Assembly (NCBI GenBank): GCA_945906815.1
Contig: CAMDRT010000014.1
Span: forward strand, 32,683 to 96,682
DNA: 64,000 bases
Source of the DNA: Bordetella parapertussis
GTDB lineage: Bacteria > Pseudomonadota > Gammaproteobacteria > Burkholderiales > SG8-41
Direction: 5' to 3'
Part shown: one piece after another, positions 17,042 through 26,255 of the stretch
Numbering within the stretch: the stretch's first letter is position 1
How the letters are laid out: every line of letters starts with the position of its first letter
Notes under the pieces: model-generated
What the model saw: the letters and a program-made list of their open reading frames with translations, nothing else
Told to the model about the DNA's origin: nothing
Database searches by the model: none
Program-made: the position numbers and the translations under genes

Positions 17042-19942
17042 CTAGCCCTGACTCGGTGGCTGTTGGGTTTCTACCTGCTTCAGCGGTTCCTCAGCGATGG
17101 TTAGCGGCGCCGGTCGCGTGCGTCGCACACGGGGTGCGGGCGTTGCATCGGGTGCCAACGCGTTTTGCTCCTTGCCTTGCACTGTCTCGATTTGCGTCAG
17201 GCCGCTAGCCCAGTCGAATTGGAGCGGCGCAGGCGACACGGGCACCGCTTTAGCAGCCGCTGTCACGACCGGCGGCACGCTGGCGGGCGCAGGCTCTGCT
17301 GCGACGAGGGGCACTGCCTCCACCGGCGGTGCCTGCACGGCTACGACAAGCGGCGCCGTGATCACCGGCGCTACCACAGGCACCGGTGCTGCGACGGACT
17401 CTACTGTGTTTTCCAGCGCTGCACTCAACACCGGTGCTGCCGGCGCTGGCGCTTCGGCCATGGGCGGCACTGGAACGGATGGCGGCACAGGAAATTCGAC
17501 ATGCGCAAGCGCTGCAGGTGTTTCGGCGACAGCGTCCGCAGGGTCAGCGTAGCCGGTGCGCGGACGTGGCACAAACGGCGTGCGCGGATAGCGGTAACGG
17601 CGCTCGCCGCGTGGTTCATGCTCGGAGGCCGTGTCGCCCGCGTCATTAGCGGTTGCGCCTGCTGCTACGGTTGCGCCAGGTGCACTGCTGTCCGGCGTTT
17701 GTGCTTCACCGCGCCCGCGGCCGCGACCGCGCCCACGGGGACGGCCGCGGCCGCGATTTTCATGGGGGCTGCCGGTGCCGGTATGACCAGCAGCGCTGGC
17801 CGTGTTGGCGATATCTGCTTGATCCTGCGGTGGCGCCAGTGCTGTTGTGGCGTCGATCGGCGCTGCAGTTGTTTCCTCACCTTCGCGCTTGGGCACATTA
17901 CGCTGCTGCTGGCCACGGTGACGGCTATCGTCACGCTCGTTCTTGGGCGGACGTTCGCTGCGCTCACCTTCAGCGCCACGAGCGCCACGCTCCGACCGAT
18001 GACGATTGCGTCCGCTGTCGCGGTTGCCGTCGCGATCCCGGCGCGGCCCCCCTGAACGGGGACGGTCGCGATGGCCTTCTTCGCGTTTTTCGCGGCTGCC
18101 GGGAGCTGCTGCGCTTGCGGTGGCTGCTACTGCCGTAGTCTCTGCAACGGTCTCCAGCGGCTTGTGTCGGAACCAGCCAAAAATCTTGCCGATGATCGAC
18201 GGTTGGTCCGATGCGAGGTGCGCGACCGGGGCGGGTGTGGCGGTGGGCGCTGAGGTCTGCTGCTCCGTTGCGGCAGGCGCGGGCGGACGCTCGGGTGGCA
18301 GGATGCCCTTGACCGCGGCTTCCTGACGCGGCGCGGCAGCTTCGGCGGCTGCAGCAGGCTTTTCGACGGCTTCCGGCGCTTTGACCATCGCGTAGCTGGG
18401 CGGCAGCTGCTCGCTTTGATTCAGATCGTCGTGGCGCAGTCGGCTGATCGAGTAATTGGGCGTTTCCAGATTGACGTTCGGTATCACCGTAACGGTGACG
18501 CGATGACGCGTTTCAAACTGCTGAATATCGAGGCGCTTTTCGTTGAGCAGGAACGTCGCCACGTCGACCGGCACTTGTGCATGCACGGCGGCGGTGTTTT
18601 CCTTCATCGATTCTTCCTGCAGGATGCGCAAGATGTGTAGCGCGGTGGATTCGGTGCCGCGAATGTGGCCGGTGCCGTGGCAGCGAGGGCAGGGCTGATG
18701 GCTGGATTCGCCGAGAGATGGACGCAGCCGCTGGCGCGACAACTCCATCAGCCCGAAACGTGAAATCTTGCCCAGTTGTACGCGTGCGCGGTCATAGCGC
18801 AGCGAATCGCGCAGCCGGTTTTCGACTTCGCGCTGATTGCGTTGATTTTCCATATCGATGAAATCGATCACCACCAGACCGCCCAGATCGCGCAAACGCA
18901 GCTGGCGTGCTACTTCTTCGGCAGCCTCAAGATTGGTGCGGAACGCGGTTTCCTCGATGTCGTGGCCGCGCGTGGCGCGCGCGGAGTTCACGTCCACCGA
19001 CACCAGCGCTTCGGTGTGATCGATGACGATGGCACCGCCGGAAGGCAGATTCACCGAGCGCGAATGTGCGGTCTCGATCTGATGCTCAATCTGGAAGCGC
19101 GAAAACAGCGGCACATCGTCACGATAGTGCTTGACCAGACTCACCTTGGTCGGCATCACCACCGACATGAAGTGCTGTGCCTGCTCGTGTATGTCTGCAG
19201 TGTCGATGAGGATTTCGCCGATTTCATCGTGAAAATAATCGCGAATGGCGCGCACCACCAGATTGCTTTCGAGGTAAATCAGGAACGGCGCTGGGTTCAG
19301 CCGCTTGGGCTTGCCGCTGCTGCCTTCTTTGACCTCTTCGTGCTGCGGCTTGGAAGCGCTGTCGATGGCCTCCCACAGCTTCATCAGGTAGTTCAAATCC
19401 CACTTGAGTTCTTCGGCTTCGCGGCCGATGGCGGCGGTGCGCGCAATGACGCTCATGCCATTGGGGATTTCGAGATCGTCGATCACATCGCGCAATTCGT
19501 TGCGGTCCTCGCCCTCGATGCGGCGCGACACGCCGCCGCCACGCGGGTTGTTGGGCATCAGCACCAGATAGCGGCCCGCCAGACTGATAAACGTGGTGAG
19601 CGCGGCGCCTTTGTTGCCGCGCTCGTCTTTATCCACCTGAACAATGATTTCCTGGCCTTCGCGCAGGGCTTCTTTGATGGTCGCTTTGGCGGCATCTACA
19701 CCGGGCTTGAAGTAAGCGCGGGCAACTTCCTTAAACGGCAAAAAGCCGTGGCGTTCAGAACCGTAATCGATAAAAGCGGCTTCGAGGCTGGGCTCGACGC
19801 GGGTGATAATGCCTTTATAGATATTGCTCTTTTTTTGCTCTTTGGACGAGGATTCGATGTCGAGATCGACCAACTTTTGACCATCGACTATCGCAACGCG
19901 CAGCTCCTCGGCTTGCGTTGCGTTAAACAACATTCTTTTCAT
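17042..19942 (-). CDS. rne: Ribonuclease E
   Basis: A 966-residue endoribonuclease and degradosome scaffold. The start [20 protein letters not shown] is typical and has GGGAG upstream. The S1 domain is at about residues 38-120, the 5'-sensor/RNase H-like region follows, and catalytic aspartates lie in [17 protein letters not shown] and [12 protein letters not shown]. The zinc link is CPRCHGTG (about residue 407). Beyond about residue 520 the tail is low-complexity: an arginine/glycine-rich stretch ([27 protein letters not shown]) and then alanine/proline repeats to the end. Such tails bind RNA, membrane or degradosome partners and are poorly conserved. It is divergent from rluC. Confidence 0.96.
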   Translation of the reverse strand: MKRMLFNATQAEELRVAIVDGQKLVDLDIESSSKEQKKSNIYKGIITRVEPSLEAAFIDYGSERHGFLPFKEVARAYFKPGVDAAKATIKEALREGQEIIVQVDKDERGNKGAALTTFISLAGRYLVLMPNNPRGGGVSRRIEGEDRNELRDVIDDLEIPNGMSVIARTAAIGREAEELKWDLNYLMKLWEAIDSASKPQHEEVKEGSSGKPKRLNPAPFLIYLESNLVVRAIRDYFHDEIGEILIDTADIHEQAQHFMSVVMPTKVSLVKHYRDDVPLFSRFQIEHQIETAHSRSVNLPSGGAIVIDHTEALVSVDVNSARATRGHDIEETAFRTNLEAAEEVARQLRLRDLGGLVVIDFIDMENQRNQREVENRLRDSLRYDRARVQLGKISRFGLMELSRQRLRPSLGESSHQPCPRCHGTGHIRGTESTALHILRILQEESMKENTAAVHAQVPVDVATFLLNEKRLDIQQFETRHRVTVTVIPNVNLETPNYSISRLRHDDLNQSEQLPPSYAMVKAPEAVEKPAAAAEAAAPRQEAAVKGILPPERPPAPAATEQQTSAPTATPAPVAHLASDQPSIIGKIFGWFRHKPLETVAETTAVAATASAAAPGSREKREEGHRDRPRSGGPRRDRDGNRDSGRNRHRSERGARGAEGERSERPPKNERDDSRHRGQQQRNVPKREGEETTAAPIDATTALAPPQDQADIANTASAAGHTGTGSPHENRGRGRPRGRGRGRGRGEAQTPDSSAPGATVAAGATANDAGDTASEHEPRGERRYRYPRTPFVPRPRTGYADPADAVAETPAALAHVEFPVPPSVPVPPMAEAPAPAAPVLSAALENTVESVAAPVPVVAPVITAPLVVAVQAPPVEAVPLVAAEPAPASVPPVVTAAAKAVPVSPAPLQFDWASGLTQIETVQGKEQNALAPDATPAPRVRRTRPAPLTIAEEPLKQVETQQPPSQG

Positions 19943-20438
19943 CTTGTTCTCCCGCGCTCAATGTGCCACGGGATGGGCAAAGCCGTCGCCGCTGCGTTCT
20001 CACGCAGGCGGCAATACTTAATTTCAGTCTGTAGCGGTATAAAACATACTGGCTGATTCGAAGTTTTTGGTTTTGCCGGTTGCGGACCCGCCTCTGTAAA
20101 GTCAGGCGTATCCGTAATATTCAAACGGTGTCTTGAGCGCGTATTTCGACTACTATCGCTACTTCGCGGTGAGCGACATTAACCGCTGTTCCCGGGCCTG
20201 CGGTTGCGTATTTGACGCGGCTTGGCAGGGACGGCTCTGGTTCTGATTCTGACGTACTGGTGCGATCCTTGTTCATCCGTGGGCTACAGGCCGTAAAACC
20301 GCTTCGCATCGTGGAAGCTGGACCCTGCAACCCTGCGGCTTACGTCCTGAACACGCGAAAAAAATCGCGCGATTTCCGTGAAGTCCGCATCAGATACTGG
20401 GGGAACCAGGATGGTGCACTGAGAAATAGTATAATCAA
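19943..20438. other. rne/rluC divergent intergenic region (496 bases), with a GAGA-capped hairpin in the rne leader
   Basis: No convincing gene is seen. On the minus (rne mRNA) strand, 19988-20012 can fold as GCCG-c-CTGCGT with a GAGA tetraloop and ACGCAG-CGGC, about 45-70 bases upstream of the rne ATG. In E. coli, hairpins in the long rne leader mediate RNase E autoregulation, and this one may serve similarly. Both promoters should lie here, but I could not assign confident -35/-10 pairs. A TATAAT at 20430-20435 is only 3 bases from the rluC ATG and is unlikely to drive it. Confidence 0.45.
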
Positions 20439-21410
20439 ATGAAGCAGTTAAGTAAAGAAAAGGTAATTTGGTGCGAAGTAGGCGCCGAAGAATCCGGCCA
20501 GCGCATAGACAACTACTTGATAAGATGGCTTAAAGGGGTGCCCAAGAGCCATGTCTACCGCATCCTGCGCAGCGGTGAAGTACGCGTCAATAGCGGGCGC
20601 ATCGGCCCGGATTACCGCTTACAGGACGGGGATAAAGTGCGTATTCCACCCGTCCGCACGGCGCCACCCGCGCTGCAGGCGGCACCCAAGCCGGGCGCGC
20701 GCATCACATTCGACATTGTGTACGAGGACGCCGCACTGCTGGTGATTAACAAAGCCTCCGGTGTGGCAGTGCATGGGGGTAGTGGTGTGAGTCTGGGCGC
20801 AATTGAACAACTGCGCGCGGCGCGGCCCGAGGCTAAATTCCTGGAACTGGTGCACCGCTTGGATCGCGATACCTCGGGCGTGCTGATGCTGGCGAAAAAG
20901 CGCTCTGCGCTGGTGAACCTGCACGCGCAGTTGCGCGAGGGTCGCGTGCAAAAAATTTATCTGGCGCTGGTGTCCGGTCACTGGCACGACGCCAAACGCG
21001 CAGTGAAACTGCCGCTGCAAAAACATCTTTTGGCCAACGGCGAGCGGCGGGTTGCGGTGAACGACGAGGGGCAGGCGGCGCATACTATATTTCGATTGCG
21101 CGAATCGTGGCCGCACGCCAATCCGCCCTTCAGTTTGCTTGAAGCGGAGCTTAAAACCGGGCGCACGCACCAGATTAGAGTACATCTGGCGCATCTCGGA
21201 TTTCCAATTGCCGGCGACGATAAATACGGCGACTTTCCTCTAAATAAAATACTTAAAAAACAGACACTTAAGCGCATGTTTTTGCACGCCTGCCAAACCA
21301 CCATCCTGCATCCGGACAGTGCGACGCCGCTGCGGTTTGAAGCGCCGCTGCCGCAGGAGTTGCGGGCATTTCTCGAACATCTAAAATCAGGCCATGCCCA
21401 GACAATTTGA
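20439..21410 (+). CDS. rluC: 23S rRNA pseudouridine synthase RluC
   Basis: A 323-residue RluA-family enzyme. The S4 RNA-binding domain (residues 20-70; RIDNYLIRWLKGVPKSHVYR) is followed by the catalytic domain with HRLDRDTSGVLMLAKK (about residue 143), containing the catalytic Asp, then GRTHQIRVHLAHLGFPIAGD. RluC makes pseudouridines at 955, 2504 and 2580 (E. coli numbering) in 23S rRNA. The position divergent to rne is typical for betaproteobacteria. It overlaps the following HAD gene by 17 bases, starting an operon rluC-HAD-Rieske-sppA. Confidence 0.94.
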   Translation: MKQLSKEKVIWCEVGAEESGQRIDNYLIRWLKGVPKSHVYRILRSGEVRVNSGRIGPDYRLQDGDKVRIPPVRTAPPALQAAPKPGARITFDIVYEDAALLVINKASGVAVHGGSGVSLGAIEQLRAARPEAKFLELVHRLDRDTSGVLMLAKKRSALVNLHAQLREGRVQKIYLALVSGHWHDAKRAVKLPLQKHLLANGERRVAVNDEGQAAHTIFRLRESWPHANPPFSLLEAELKTGRTHQIRVHLAHLGFPIAGDDKYGDFPLNKILKKQTLKRMFLHACQTTILHPDSATPLRFEAPLPQELRAFLEHLKSGHAQTI

Positions 21411-22050
21411 TCTATTGGTATTCGATTGGGACGGCACATTGATGGATTCGGCAGCGGCGATTACCGCATCGCTGCGTCAAGCTTGCGCTGATCTGGAGTT
21501 GCCGGTGCCGAGCGAGGAAAACGCGCGCTATGTGATTGGTCTTGGCCTTTCCGACGCACTGAAATATCTGCTGCCGGATTTCCCAACCGCAGGCTATCCC
21601 GCGCTGCTGGAGCGTTACCGGCTTCATTTCACCCGACAGGATAACGACACTACCTTGTTCAGCGGGGCGACGGAGATGTTGCGTGCATTGCATGCTTGCG
21701 GGTTCATGCTGGCGGTGGCCACCGGCAAAAGCCGCCGCGGGCTGGATCGCGCATTGCAGAGTACTGGCCTGAATCATCTGTTTCACGCTACGCGCTGTGG
21801 CGACGAAGGCTTTAGCAAACCGCATCCGGGCATGTTGTTGTGGCTGCTGGAAGAACTTGATATACCGTGCGAGCGCGCACTGATGATAGGCGACACCTCG
21901 CACGATATGGAAATGGCCGTCGCAGCACAGGTGGCGCGCGTGGGTGTGGCGTATGGTGCGCATCCGCGCGCCAATTTACTGGCGCATGATCCGCTGGCGT
22001 GTCTCGATTCATTTGGCGAACTGGCAACATGGCTGACGGACCACGCGTAA
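21394..22050 (+). CDS. HAD-superfamily hydrolase (phosphoglycolate phosphatase-like)
   Basis: A 218-residue HAD phosphatase with a small alpha-helical cap. Motif I is VFDWDGTLMDS (residues 7-17, nucleophile Asp), motif II lies in LAVATGKSRRGLDRAL (Thr), motif III is the lysine in GFSKPHPGML, and motif IV is MIGDTSHDMEMA. The family includes Gph and pyrophosphatases. The substrate is not certain. It overlaps rluC (17 bases) and the Rieske gene (22 bases), so the three are translated as one unit. Confidence 0.9.
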   Translation: MPRQFDLLVFDWDGTLMDSAAAITASLRQACADLELPVPSEENARYVIGLGLSDALKYLLPDFPTAGYPALLERYRLHFTRQDNDTTLFSGATEMLRALHACGFMLAVATGKSRRGLDRALQSTGLNHLFHATRCGDEGFSKPHPGMLLWLLEELDIPCERALMIGDTSHDMEMAVAAQVARVGVAYGAHPRANLLAHDPLACLDSFGELATWLTDHA

Positions 22051-22379
22051 TTTGCGCCAGCGGCGCGCTTACCGACGGTAGCGTAGGCGTGCGCTTCACG
22101 GTGAGCACTGCGCAGGGTGAACAGCCGGCTTTTGCGGTGCGCTACGGCGGCACGGTCTACGCGTACCTCAATCGCTGTGCGCATGTGCCGATGGAAATGG
22201 ACTGGGCCAGCGGCGCGTTTTTCGACTATTCCAAGCTATACTTGATTTGCGCCACGCACGGCGCGATGTATTTGCCGCACACGGGCGTCTGCGTGACAGG
22301 ACCGTGTCCGGGCAAGCGTCTCGAGCCCGTCGCCATCGTAGAGCGCGATGGCCAGGTTTTACTGATGAAGGAAATTTAA
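22029..22379 (+). CDS. Rieske [2Fe-2S] domain protein
   Basis: A 116-residue single-domain Rieske protein. Cluster ligands are in CAHVPMEMDW (C-x-H) and CATHGAMYLPHTGVC (C-x-x-H). The family is like the small soluble Rieske ferredoxins that pass electrons to unknown partners. The ATG at 22029 fits the domain start. The upstream in-frame ATG at 21999 is inside the HAD gene. It ends one base before sppA. In betaproteobacteria this gene is conserved between the HAD phosphatase and sppA, but its role there is not established. Confidence 0.9.
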   Translation: MADGPRVICASGALTDGSVGVRFTVSTAQGEQPAFAVRYGGTVYAYLNRCAHVPMEMDWASGAFFDYSKLYLICATHGAMYLPHTGVCVTGPCPGKRLEPVAIVERDGQVLLMKEI

Positions 22380-22380
22380 A

Positions 22381-23331
22381 ATGGCCGAAAATAATCCCGG
22401 CTGGGAACGTGAGGTACTGGAAAAATTAGCGCTGGCAGCAGTGACTGAGCAGCGCCGCGCGCGGCGCTGGGGCATACTTTTCAAGTTTCTGATATTTGTC
22501 TACCTCTTCATCGTGCTGTTTATCGCTATGGGCTGGTTTGGCAAAAAGGACGGCGCGCATGGCAAGCACACCGCGCTGGTCGAAATCAACGGCGTCATCG
22601 CATCGGGCGCGCCGGCGAGTGCCGATGCAGTGATGCTGGGGCTCGCTGAGGCGTTCAAGGATAAACGCACGCAAGGCGTTATTCTGCGCATCAACAGTCC
22701 CGGCGGCAGCCCGGTGCAATCGGGCTACATCAGCGATGAAATTAAACGGCTGCGCGTCAAATATCCCGACATACCGCTGTATGCGGTGGTTGAAGATGTG
22801 TGCGCGTCGGGCGGATATTACGTGGCGGTGGCGGCGGACAAAATTTACGTCAACAAGGCCAGTCTGATCGGCTCCATTGGTGTGCTGATGAATGGCTTTG
22901 GTTTTACCGGCACCATGGAAAAACTCGGCGTCGAGCGGCGGCTGCTGGCGGCAGGCGAAAACAAGGGTTTTCTGGATCCTTTCTCCCCGTTAAACGATCA
23001 GCAAAAAACACATGCGAAACAAATGCTTACGGAGATACATGAGCAGTTTGTCGAGGTCGTGCGCAAGGGGCGCGGCAAGCGCCTGAAAGAAACGCCGGAT
23101 ATGTTTTCAGGCCTGGTATGGGTGGGGCAAAAGAGCATCGAACTCGGTCTTGCCGATGCGCTGGGCAGCACCGAACAAGTCGCGCGCGATGTGATCAAGG
23201 CGGAAGACATTGTGGATTTCACGCCGCGCGAAAACGTCGCCGAGCGTTTTGCCAAACGGTTTGGTGCGGCAGCAGCGGAGTCGCTGGTGAAGCTGGGCGG
23301 CGCTGGCGCGTTAAATTTCCAGTTTCGTTGA
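22381..23331 (+). CDS. sppA: Signal peptide peptidase SppA, S49 family
   Basis: A 316-residue inner-membrane serine protease that clears cleaved signal peptides. One transmembrane helix is at about residues 34-54 (FLIFVYLFIVLFIAMGWF), followed by a periplasmic S49 domain: INSPGGSPVQSGYI, VCASGGYYVAVAADKIYVN, and SLIGSIGVLMNGFGF with the nucleophile-type serine. Length is that of the short, single-domain SppA. It ends the rluC operon. A strong stem-loop follows at 23433-23465. Confidence 0.93.
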   Translation: MAENNPGWEREVLEKLALAAVTEQRRARRWGILFKFLIFVYLFIVLFIAMGWFGKKDGAHGKHTALVEINGVIASGAPASADAVMLGLAEAFKDKRTQGVILRINSPGGSPVQSGYISDEIKRLRVKYPDIPLYAVVEDVCASGGYYVAVAADKIYVNKASLIGSIGVLMNGFGFTGTMEKLGVERRLLAAGENKGFLDPFSPLNDQQKTHAKQMLTEIHEQFVEVVRKGRGKRLKETPDMFSGLVWVGQKSIELGLADALGSTEQVARDVIKAEDIVDFTPRENVAERFAKRFGAAAAESLVKLGGAGALNFQFR

Positions 23332-23432
23332 TGTGGTGCCGATGCCCGCCGACCTTGGCTGCATGATACTGGCGGCATTCGATAGCGTGCGCGCTCAGGC
23401 GGCAGCGCAGCATTCCGCTGCAAAATAAAGCG

Positions 23433-23465
23433 GCCTCGCCCGGACGTGGGGCGTCCTGGCGAGGC
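23433..23465. terminator. Bidirectional stem-loop after sppA
   Basis: GCCTCGCC (23433-23440) pairs with GGCGAGGC (23458-23465), extended inside by GGACG/CGTCC. It lies between sppA and the convergent small gene at 23475-23696. Confidence 0.65.
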
Positions 23466-23474
23466 TCGGTGCTG

Positions 23475-23696
23475 TTACTGGTGCTTGAGCGTGGTGTTCA
23501 CCGGCCTGGCGGAAGTTGCTGTCGGGCCGACGCCGAGTTGCTCGGTCTTGCTGAAAACCCAGCAAACGGCGCCAACGATCCTGTCCGCGAGTTGCAGTGC
23601 CCACATCGCTTGCGAGCGCACGCTGGGGGACAACTCAAGTGCATCAATTTTTCTAAACAATTCTGAACTATCCGCTACTATCAAAGTCTTTTGCAT
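23475..23696 (-). CDS. Small protein of unknown function (73 aa)
   Basis: A frame MQKTLIVADSSELFRKIDAL... of 73 residues. AGGAG lies 8 bases before the ATG at 23696, a good ribosome site, and it ends 9 bases from a stem-loop. The middle (residues 30-45, MWALQLADRIVGAVCWVF) is hydrophobic and could touch a membrane. The polar ends show no motif. I do not recognise it. It is divergent from the LysR gene, across an unusually AT-rich 169 bases. Confidence 0.5.
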   Translation of the reverse strand: MQKTLIVADSSELFRKIDALELSPSVRSQAMWALQLADRIVGAVCWVFSKTEQLGVGPTATSARPVNTTLKHQ

Positions 23697-23796
23697 GCTA
23701 AGTCTCCTAGTTATTATGTAAATCGTCATCACAGTTAGAAATTATTAGGTCCGTAATATCAATTACTTACTGCATACCTGTAGACTGGATTATGAT

Positions 23797-23802
23797 TATA
23801 AT
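23797..23802 (+). promoter_or_regulatory. Candidate -10 box upstream of the LysR gene
   Basis: A perfect TATAAT lies in the AT-rich spacer between the small gene and the LysR regulator, 63 bases before the ATG at 23866. No good -35 hexamer was found at 16-18 bases, so activation or self-regulation is possible. Confidence 0.35.
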
Positions 23803-23865
23803 GCTGCACCGCATCAACCTACATCTATTGAAATTTTAGATTAGATAAACTAAATAGAAGAAATC

Positions 23866-24825
23866 ATGCCGGTACGCCTACCCCCACTAAATTCGCTGAA
23901 GGCTTTCGAGGCTGCCGCGCGCCACTTAAGCGTTAAAAAGGCTGCACTCGAACTCAATGTCACTTCTGCCGCGGTGAGCCATCAGATACGCACGCTGGAG
24001 GATTACCTCGGCGTGCAACTGTTCCGCCGCTACAACCGCGCGCTGGAGCTCACCGACGTCGCCAAGGCCGCATTGCCCAAGCTGGGTGAGGGCTTTGACT
24101 GTTTGGCGCAGGCAGTGGCACACCTGCGCAGCCAGCAAGGCGGTGGATCGCTTACGGTCAGTGCTGCGCCATCGTTTGCATCGCGTTGGCTGATGCCGCG
24201 TTTGCATCGGTTTATCGCTGCGCATCCGGAAATTGACGTGCGTATTTCCGCGCGCATGCGCCGGGTCAGTGTGGATGGCAAAGGCGATGTCGCGGAGCGC
24301 GCCACGGTTGAGGCCTGGCTAGCGGATTCGGATGTGGCGATATTTTATGGCCGCGGTAATGTGCCTGGCGTGCAACTGGAACGCCTGATGGATCTCAGTA
24401 TTACGCCGATCTGCAGTCCGAAGTTGCTGGCAGCGGATCATCCGCATCCGTTAAAAACGCCGGCAGACCTGAAGCATCACCTGCTGCTGCACGATGACAC
24501 CGGCGCACTCTACGACAACGAGCCGTTCTGGGGATGCTGGCTGGATGCGGCGGGGGTGAGTGACGTGGATGCCAACAAAGGTCCGCATTTCAGCCATGCA
24601 GTGCTGGCTTTCGAGGCGGCAATAGACGCCGTGGGCGTGTTGACCAGCATGCCGGTGCTGGCGACCGAAGATATCGCCAGCGGTAAGCTGGTGGCGCCGT
24701 TTGATCTGCTGGTGAATTTGCCCGACGGTTATTACATGGCGTGCAGCGAACACGCGGATGAGCGCCCGGCGGTGGCGGCATTTCGCGCATGGCTGCGCGG
24801 CGAAGCCGCAAGGCCCATGTCCTGA
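23866..24825 (+). CDS. LysR-family transcriptional regulator (GcvA-like)
   Basis: A 319-residue LTTR. The N-terminal winged helix-turn-helix (residues 5-65) reads RLPPLNSLKAFEAAARHLSV and AAVSHQIRTLEDYLGVQLF, closest in style to GcvA/AmpR-like regulators. The C-terminal effector-binding domain begins at about residue 92 (SLTVSAAPSFASRWLMPRL). It is convergent with an MFS transporter gene 7 bases away and divergent from the small gene at 23475-23696. The regulated target is not evident; LTTRs usually act on a divergent neighbour. Confidence 0.9.
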   Translation: MPVRLPPLNSLKAFEAAARHLSVKKAALELNVTSAAVSHQIRTLEDYLGVQLFRRYNRALELTDVAKAALPKLGEGFDCLAQAVAHLRSQQGGGSLTVSAAPSFASRWLMPRLHRFIAAHPEIDVRISARMRRVSVDGKGDVAERATVEAWLADSDVAIFYGRGNVPGVQLERLMDLSITPICSPKLLAADHPHPLKTPADLKHHLLLHDDTGALYDNEPFWGCWLDAAGVSDVDANKGPHFSHAVLAFEAAIDAVGVLTSMPVLATEDIASGKLVAPFDLLVNLPDGYYMACSEHADERPAVAAFRAWLRGEAARPMS

Positions 24826-24832
24826 ACGGCGT

Positions 24833-26047
24833 TCAGGCAGGTGCCGCCGCGGCGCGCGGAATCTGACGCTCATCCACCGGCAGGGTGAGCAGCGCCGCAA
24901 CGAAACCGGCGATGATGATGATCCACCACATCTGGGTGTAGGCGCCGGTGCTATCAAATATGCGGCCGCCGAGCCACACGCCGAGAAAGCTGCCGACTTG
25001 ATGAAACATAAAGGCGCAGCCGCTGAGGGTGGACAGATAACGTGGGCCGAAAATTTGCGCGATCATGGCACCGGTAATCGGCGCTGTGCCGAGCCATAAA
25101 AATCCGATGGCCGATGAAAATAGATAGACCGTCATCGGCGACAACGGCGACAGGACGAAGGCCAGCACCACCATCGAACGTGTGAAATACAGCGTCGCCA
25201 GCAGGTATTTTTTGGTGTAGCGGCTGCCCAGCCAGCCCCAGGTGTAGCTGCCAAAGGTATTGAACAGCCCGATCAACGCCAGTGCGATCATGCCGGTGAC
25301 GGGCGTCATTTTTTGATCGATCAGGTAGGCCGGAAAATGCACCGACACAAATAACAGTTGAAACCCGCACACCGTATAGGAGATGCACATCAGCACAAAG
25401 CCGCGATGGCTGAAGGCCTCGCGCAGCGCCGCCGGGATCGATTGCTTGAATAAGGCCTGCGCCTGCGTAGTTCGGTCTTCAACCAGTGCGCTTGAGAGTG
25501 GCAGCAGTAGCAGCACCGTAAACGCCAGAATCAGCAGCGCTTGCTGCCAGCCCATATGGTTGATCAGCAACTGGCCGTAGGGCAGCATCAGAAACTGCCC
25601 CATGGAGCCAGCCGCACCAACGATGCCCATCGCCGTGCTGCGTTTATGCGCGGGCACCACGCGCCCGATCACACCGTAGACTGTGCTGAATCCGCAACAG
25701 CCCATCGCCATGCCGATCAACAGTCCCGCGCTCAGATTGAGTTCCATGCCGGTGGTCGAATGCGACATCAACACCAGACCAGCGGCGTAGCCTATGGTGC
25801 CCGCGGCCATGACCCGTGCCGCGCCGAATTTGTCGGCGATCATGCCGGTAAGCGGTTGCGAGAAACCGTAAAACAGGTTCTGCAGCGCTATAGCGAACGA
25901 AAACACTTCGCGGCTGATGCCCAGATCGAGCGTCATCGGTTGCAGGTACAGCCCGAAACCGTGACGCGTGCCGAGCACTATGGTCATCGCCAGGCCGCCG
26001 CAGGCAATAACGACGGCTGGCGTGCGCCAGTTTTTCTTCTCAGACAT
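24833..26047 (-). CDS. MFS transporter (oxalate/formate antiporter- or MCT-like)
   Basis: A 404-residue major facilitator with about 12 hydrophobic segments. The N-terminus GTRHGFGLYLQPMTLDLGISREVFSFAIALQN and the loop TGMIADKFGAARVM (motif A position) resemble monocarboxylate or oxalate:formate antiporter-type MFS proteins. LGGRIFDSTGAYTQMWW near the end is also typical of that group. It probably moves a small organic acid across the inner membrane. No catabolic gene is directly coupled, and the LysR regulator is convergent. Confidence 0.85.
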   Translation of the reverse strand: MSEKKNWRTPAVVIACGGLAMTIVLGTRHGFGLYLQPMTLDLGISREVFSFAIALQNLFYGFSQPLTGMIADKFGAARVMAAGTIGYAAGLVLMSHSTTGMELNLSAGLLIGMAMGCCGFSTVYGVIGRVVPAHKRSTAMGIVGAAGSMGQFLMLPYGQLLINHMGWQQALLILAFTVLLLLPLSSALVEDRTTQAQALFKQSIPAALREAFSHRGFVLMCISYTVCGFQLLFVSVHFPAYLIDQKMTPVTGMIALALIGLFNTFGSYTWGWLGSRYTKKYLLATLYFTRSMVVLAFVLSPLSPMTVYLFSSAIGFLWLGTAPITGAMIAQIFGPRYLSTLSGCAFMFHQVGSFLGVWLGGRIFDSTGAYTQMWWIIIIAGFVAALLTLPVDERQIPRAAAAPA

Positions 26048-26121
26048 GGGGTTAGTTGCTTAAACCGCCGAGTTTAACGTAATCTACCCGGGTGAACGAC
26101 GTAGAGGGCGATCGCCACACT

Positions 26122-26150
26122 CTGCCAAGAGGGCGCAATTCGGATAAAAT
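26122..26150 (+). promoter_or_regulatory. Probable promoter of tRNA-Pro
   Basis: CTGCCA (26122-26127) and TAAAAT (26145-26150) with a 17-base spacer lie 12 bases before the tRNA 5' end. Confidence 0.5.
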
Positions 26151-26161
26151 GCGACCTCAGT

Positions 26162-26238
26162 CAGGGTGTAGCGTAGTCCGGTAGCGCGCCGCGTTTGGGA
26201 CGCGGAGGTCGTGAGTTCGAATCTCACCTCCCTGACCA
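26162..26238 (+). tRNA. tRNA-Pro (TGG)
   Basis: A 77-base cloverleaf with encoded CCA (26236-26238). The anticodon stem-loop GCGTTTGGGACGC presents TGG, and the T-arm GAGTTCGAATCTC is intact. The acceptor stem has one T-T mismatch at position 6-67. Confidence 0.93.
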
Positions 26239-26255
26239 TCTTTTTTTCAGGCGGC

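Noticed and set aside
17690..17770. Repeated CCGCGGCCGCG tract as an independent repeat element
   Set aside because: It is the codon-level trace of the Arg-Gly repeats in the RNase E tail.
18776..20056. 426-codon plus-strand frame
   Set aside because: It is antisense to rne throughout, has low-complexity His/Arg-rich composition and no domain; rne on the other strand is certain.
20430..20435. TATAAT before rluC
   Set aside because: It is 3 bases from the ATG, so a transcript would start inside the gene. No matching -35 box was seen.
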